Assembly (NCBI GenBank): GCA_964368815.1 | Contig: CAYJDA010000005.1 | Span: 43,606 to 107,605, forward strand | Reading direction: 5' to 3' | Source of the DNA: CAYJBH01 sp964368815 | GTDB taxonomy: Bacteria; Bacillota; Clostridia; Oscillospirales; Ruminococcaceae | DNA length: 64,000 nucleotides | In this document: positions 61,744 through 64,000 of the stretch, piece after piece | How positions within the stretch are numbered: position 1 is the stretch's first letter | How the letters are laid out: each line of letters begins with the position of its first letter | Notes under the pieces: generated by a model | What the model was told of the DNA's origin: nothing | Seen by the model: the letters and a program-made list of their open reading frames with translations, nothing else | Databases searched by the model: none | Translations under genes and position numbers: made by a program

Positions 61744-62508
61744 ATGAGTAGAGATCTTTTTAGTTTAGAAAACAAGCTTGCTATTGTTACAGGCGGCAAC
61801 CAAGGAATCGGCAAGGTGGTAGCACGCTATCTTGCCGACGCAGGAGCGGATATAGCATTAGTAGATATAAATGATGCCACAGAGGTTGCTGAGGCTATCG
61901 AAGCCGATTACGGTGTCTCTGCATGTTCATATATCTGCAATGTTACCGACAGTGCAGCAGTTGATGAGGTTATGAATTGCATTGCTGACGAAATGGGATG
62001 TCCAGATATATTGTTCAACAATGCCGGAATAGTTTACCACAAAGAGGGTGTTGACCTTAACGATGATGAATGGCTTAAGGTTGTTGATGTAAATCTCAAT
62101 GGAGTATTTTATGTCGCAAGAGCATTTGCAAAACACTTAAAAGCCTCCGGTAAAGGCGGGTCAGTTATAAACACCGCTTCCATGTCCGGACTTATTGTTA
62201 ACACTCCACAGCCACAGGCTTCCTATAACGCGACCAAGGCAGCTGTAATACAGCTAACAAAATCACTTGCGATTGAATGGATCGAGCTTGGTATCAGGGT
62301 AAACTGTATTAGCCCTGGATATATTAAAACCGAGCTTACTGATTCTGTTAGAGCTGACTGGCAGGAATACTGGCTCGGACTTATTCCCATGAAACGAATG
62401 GGAACTCCTGAAGAGCTTGCAGGAGCTGTTATTTATCTTGCCTCAGATGCATCAAGCTATACAACTGCAAGCAATATAGTAATCGATGGAGGCTTTACCT
62501 CCGTATAA
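61744..62508 (+). CDS. SDR-family oxidoreductase, sugar-alcohol type
   Basis: 254 residues. VTGGNQGIGKVVARYLADAGAD (NAD-type Rossmann), NNAGIVY, NTASMSGLIV (Ser), ASYNATKAAV (Tyr-x3-Lys), ISPGYIKTEL and the closing TASNIVIDGGFTS. Resembles gluconate 5-dehydrogenase or polyol dehydrogenases; substrate unproved. GGGGGC lies upstream of the ATG. It follows the his genes on the same strand by 43 nt and pairs with the alcohol dehydrogenase after it. Confidence 0.85.
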   Translation: MSRDLFSLENKLAIVTGGNQGIGKVVARYLADAGADIALVDINDATEVAEAIEADYGVSACSYICNVTDSAAVDEVMNCIADEMGCPDILFNNAGIVYHKEGVDLNDDEWLKVVDVNLNGVFYVARAFAKHLKASGKGGSVINTASMSGLIVNTPQPQASYNATKAAVIQLTKSLAIEWIELGIRVNCISPGYIKTELTDSVRADWQEYWLGLIPMKRMGTPEELAGAVIYLASDASSYTTASNIVIDGGFTSV

Positions 62509-62528
62509 ATATCAATAATGGAGTTATT

Positions 62529-63698
62529 ATGGAATTTAACTATTATATACCCACAAGAATTATTTTCGGAAAAGGGTCGATAAAAAAACTTTCTCAACAG
62601 AATTTATATGGTACTAATGCACTAATAGTAACTACAAACGGAAACTCGGTGAAAAAATTTGGATATCTCGGTACCGTGATTAGTCAGCTAAATAGTTGCG
62701 GGATCGATTCAACAGTTTACGACAAGGTAATGCCTAATCCCACAAAGGATCAGGTTATGGAGGCCGCTAAAATATGCAAAAACAGCAATATTGATTTTGT
62801 TATCGGCCTTGGTGGTGGAAGTGCAATCGATGCTGCAAAATCAATTGCTATAATGGCAACTAACGATGGGGATTACTGGGACTATGTTGGCGGTGGAAGC
62901 GGAAAACAACAGCCGATAATAAACGACCCTCTTCCCATAATAGCAATTACTACAACTGCAGGTACCGGCACCGAGGCCGATCCCTGGACCGTTATAACTA
63001 AAACCGAAACCAATGAAAAAATAGGCTTTGGATACGATAAAACATTTCCAAAACTTGCAATAATTGATCCGGAGCTTATGGTAAGCGTGCCTAAAAAACT
63101 AACAGCATATCAAGGATTCGATGCACTATTTCACAGTACAGAGGGATATCTTAATAACGCCGGATATGTGATGAGTGACCTGTATTCTATCAAGGCCATA
63201 GAATTGATATATAAATCACTCACAAAGGCTGTTGCTGATGCAAACAATATAGACGCACGGTCAGATGTTGCACTGGCTAATACGTTATCCGGCATGGTGG
63301 AGTCTACCTCAGGCTGTATAAGTGAACATAGTATAGCACATGCAATAAGTGCCTACCATCCAAATTTTGAACACGGTGCTGCGCTAATAAGTGTCAGCTT
63401 AGAGTACTATACCTTTATTGCAAACAGTGGCCGCTGTGATGAACGTATGATTGATATGGCGAAAGCCATGGGAAAACCCAATGCAACAAAAGCAAGTGAC
63501 TTTGTTGATGCACTTCGTGCACTTATGCAAAGCTGTGAAGTGGATAACATTAAAATGTCGGATTATGAAATGAAATACGAAGAACTAAATAAGTATGCAC
63601 TTAATGCCCGTGATACAATGTCAGGTCTGTATTCATTCGACCCTATCGAGTTTACTGATAGTGATGTTTTGGGCATTTTGCAACGTTCATATCGATAA
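62529..63698 (+). CDS. Iron-containing alcohol dehydrogenase
   Basis: 389 residues, type III Fe-ADH. IGLGGGSAIDAAKSIA (NAD phosphate loop), TTAGTGTEADPWTVI, metal ligands in GFDALFHSTEGYL (Asp, His), and EHSIAHAISAYHPNFEHGAAL (two His). The Fe-ADH family reduces aldehydes or ketones, often 1,2-diol products. Starts 20 nt after the SDR gene, so they are probably one unit. Substrate unknown. Confidence 0.92.
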   Translation: MEFNYYIPTRIIFGKGSIKKLSQQNLYGTNALIVTTNGNSVKKFGYLGTVISQLNSCGIDSTVYDKVMPNPTKDQVMEAAKICKNSNIDFVIGLGGGSAIDAAKSIAIMATNDGDYWDYVGGGSGKQQPIINDPLPIIAITTTAGTGTEADPWTVITKTETNEKIGFGYDKTFPKLAIIDPELMVSVPKKLTAYQGFDALFHSTEGYLNNAGYVMSDLYSIKAIELIYKSLTKAVADANNIDARSDVALANTLSGMVESTSGCISEHSIAHAISAYHPNFEHGAALISVSLEYYTFIANSGRCDERMIDMAKAMGKPNATKASDFVDALRALMQSCEVDNIKMSDYEMKYEELNKYALNARDTMSGLYSFDPIEFTDSDVLGILQRSYR

Positions 63699-63795
63699 GT
63701 CATTTTAATTCAATTGTGTAAATTGACAAAGTTTTATAAATTTACTGTTTATCATCAACAAAAACTAACAAAAAAAGAAAATGTAAAAAAAGGTC

Positions 63796-63824
63796 TTGAC
63801 AAATCCCTTATTTTGTTGTAATAT
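63796..63824 (+). promoter_or_regulatory. Promoter of the tRNA genes
   Basis: TTGACA, 17 nt, TAATAT, just before the tRNA-Val gene. Confidence 0.75.
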
Positions 63825-63828
63825 ATTA

Positions 63829-63943
63829 AATGCACCGTGACGGGAGTTTAGCTCAGCTGGGAGAGCACTTGCCTTACAAGCAAGGGGTCACAGGTTCGAG
63901 CCCTGTAACTCCCACCACCCAAATTATTTTTGGACGGTGCATT
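63829..63943. repeat. 10-bp inverted repeat bracketing tRNA-Val
   Basis: AATGCACCGT at 63829-63838 pairs exactly with ACGGTGCATT at 63934-63943. The arms begin just upstream and downstream of the tRNA, so the precursor RNA could fold with the tRNA in a closed stem. Confidence 0.9.
63842..63917 (+). tRNA. tRNA-Val (anticodon TAC)
   Basis: A full 76-nt cloverleaf including the encoded CCA end. Acceptor stem GGGAGTT pairs with AACTCCC; anticodon stem CTTGC / GCAAG closes a loop CTTACAA with anticodon TAC; T arm has GGTTCGAGCCC. Reads GUA and probably other GUN codons. Confidence 0.95.
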
Positions 63944-63948
63944 AATAT

Positions 63949-64000
63949 GGCCCGGTAGTTCAGTTGGTTAGAACGCTAGCCTGTCACGCTAGAGGTCGAG
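63949..64000 (+). tRNA. tRNA-Asp (anticodon GTC), cut by window edge
   Basis: First 52 nt of a tRNA: acceptor GGCCCGG, D arm GTTCAGTTGGTTAGAAC, anticodon stem CTAGC / GCTAG with loop CTGTCAC (GTC). The T arm and acceptor 3' strand lie beyond the window. Confidence 0.9.

Overview
The window is AT-rich, densely coded bacterial chromosome, almost certainly from a Firmicute of the class Clostridia. The grounds are: a Spo0A-type regulator and a BofA-like protein (sporulation lineage), DivIVA and SepF, a YlbF-family protein beside miaB-mutS-mutL-miaA, AGGAGG-type ribosome binding sites with frequent TTG and GTG starts, and many sigma-A-type promoters with 17-nt spacers. The genus cannot be fixed from the sequence. 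The AT-rich base composition, DUF4358/DHHW proteins and class Ic aminotransferase would suit an anaerobic gut or rumen clostridium (inference). Nothing resembles a prophage, IS element, integrase or CRISPR array.

Layout. 1-4374 (minus): alaS, hinT, a phosphoribosyltransferase and the 5' part of comEC, cut by the window edge. 4443-5302: a divergent Spo0A-like regulator. 5362-9126 (plus): a surface cluster of an FMN-binding-type lipoprotein, a DUF4358 lipoprotein, an MBOAT O-acyltransferase and a DHHW protein. 9127-12370 (plus): secG, rnr, a bofA-like gene and a first bactofilin. 12425-33589 (minus): about 21 kb of colinear housekeeping genes: small hypothetical, radC, uvrB, uvrA, miaB, ylbF-like, mutS, mutL, miaA, HlyD-like, yggS, sepF, divIVA, lspA, rluD-type, HAD, comEA-like, ppk. 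33700-36881 (minus): secD, secF and a TIM-barrel isomerase-like gene. 36934-38202: class Ic aminotransferase.

38257-42498 (minus) is the most distinctive block. It is a tightly coupled five-gene cassette behind a consensus promoter: an FkbH-like HAD-IIIC protein, an acyl carrier protein, a MaoC-type hot-dog dehydratase, an SDR and a GNAT protein. It looks like a carrier-bound acyl-building pathway with no ketosynthase or adenylation enzyme. Next come a second bactofilin and RNase H (plus), an ABC-2 exporter pair (minus), a URO-D-family methyltransferase-like protein with a membrane protein (plus), a UPF0210/UPF0237 pair (minus), and cca, a GAF/PAS/GGDEF protein and a TIM44-like zinc-ribbon protein (plus). 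Cardiolipin synthase and a DUF2975/XRE/DUF4173 membrane module follow on the minus strand.

56733-63698 (plus) holds a histidine operon that begins with a HisZ-HisG fusion, then hisD, hisB, hisA, hisI and hisE. It lacks hisH and hisF. An SDR and an iron-type alcohol dehydrogenase follow. The window ends with tRNA-Val(TAC), bracketed by a perfect 10-bp inverted repeat, and the start of tRNA-Asp(GTC). No gene-free stretch exceeds 300 bases; the longest, 56514-56796, holds two divergent promoters and AT-rich repeats.
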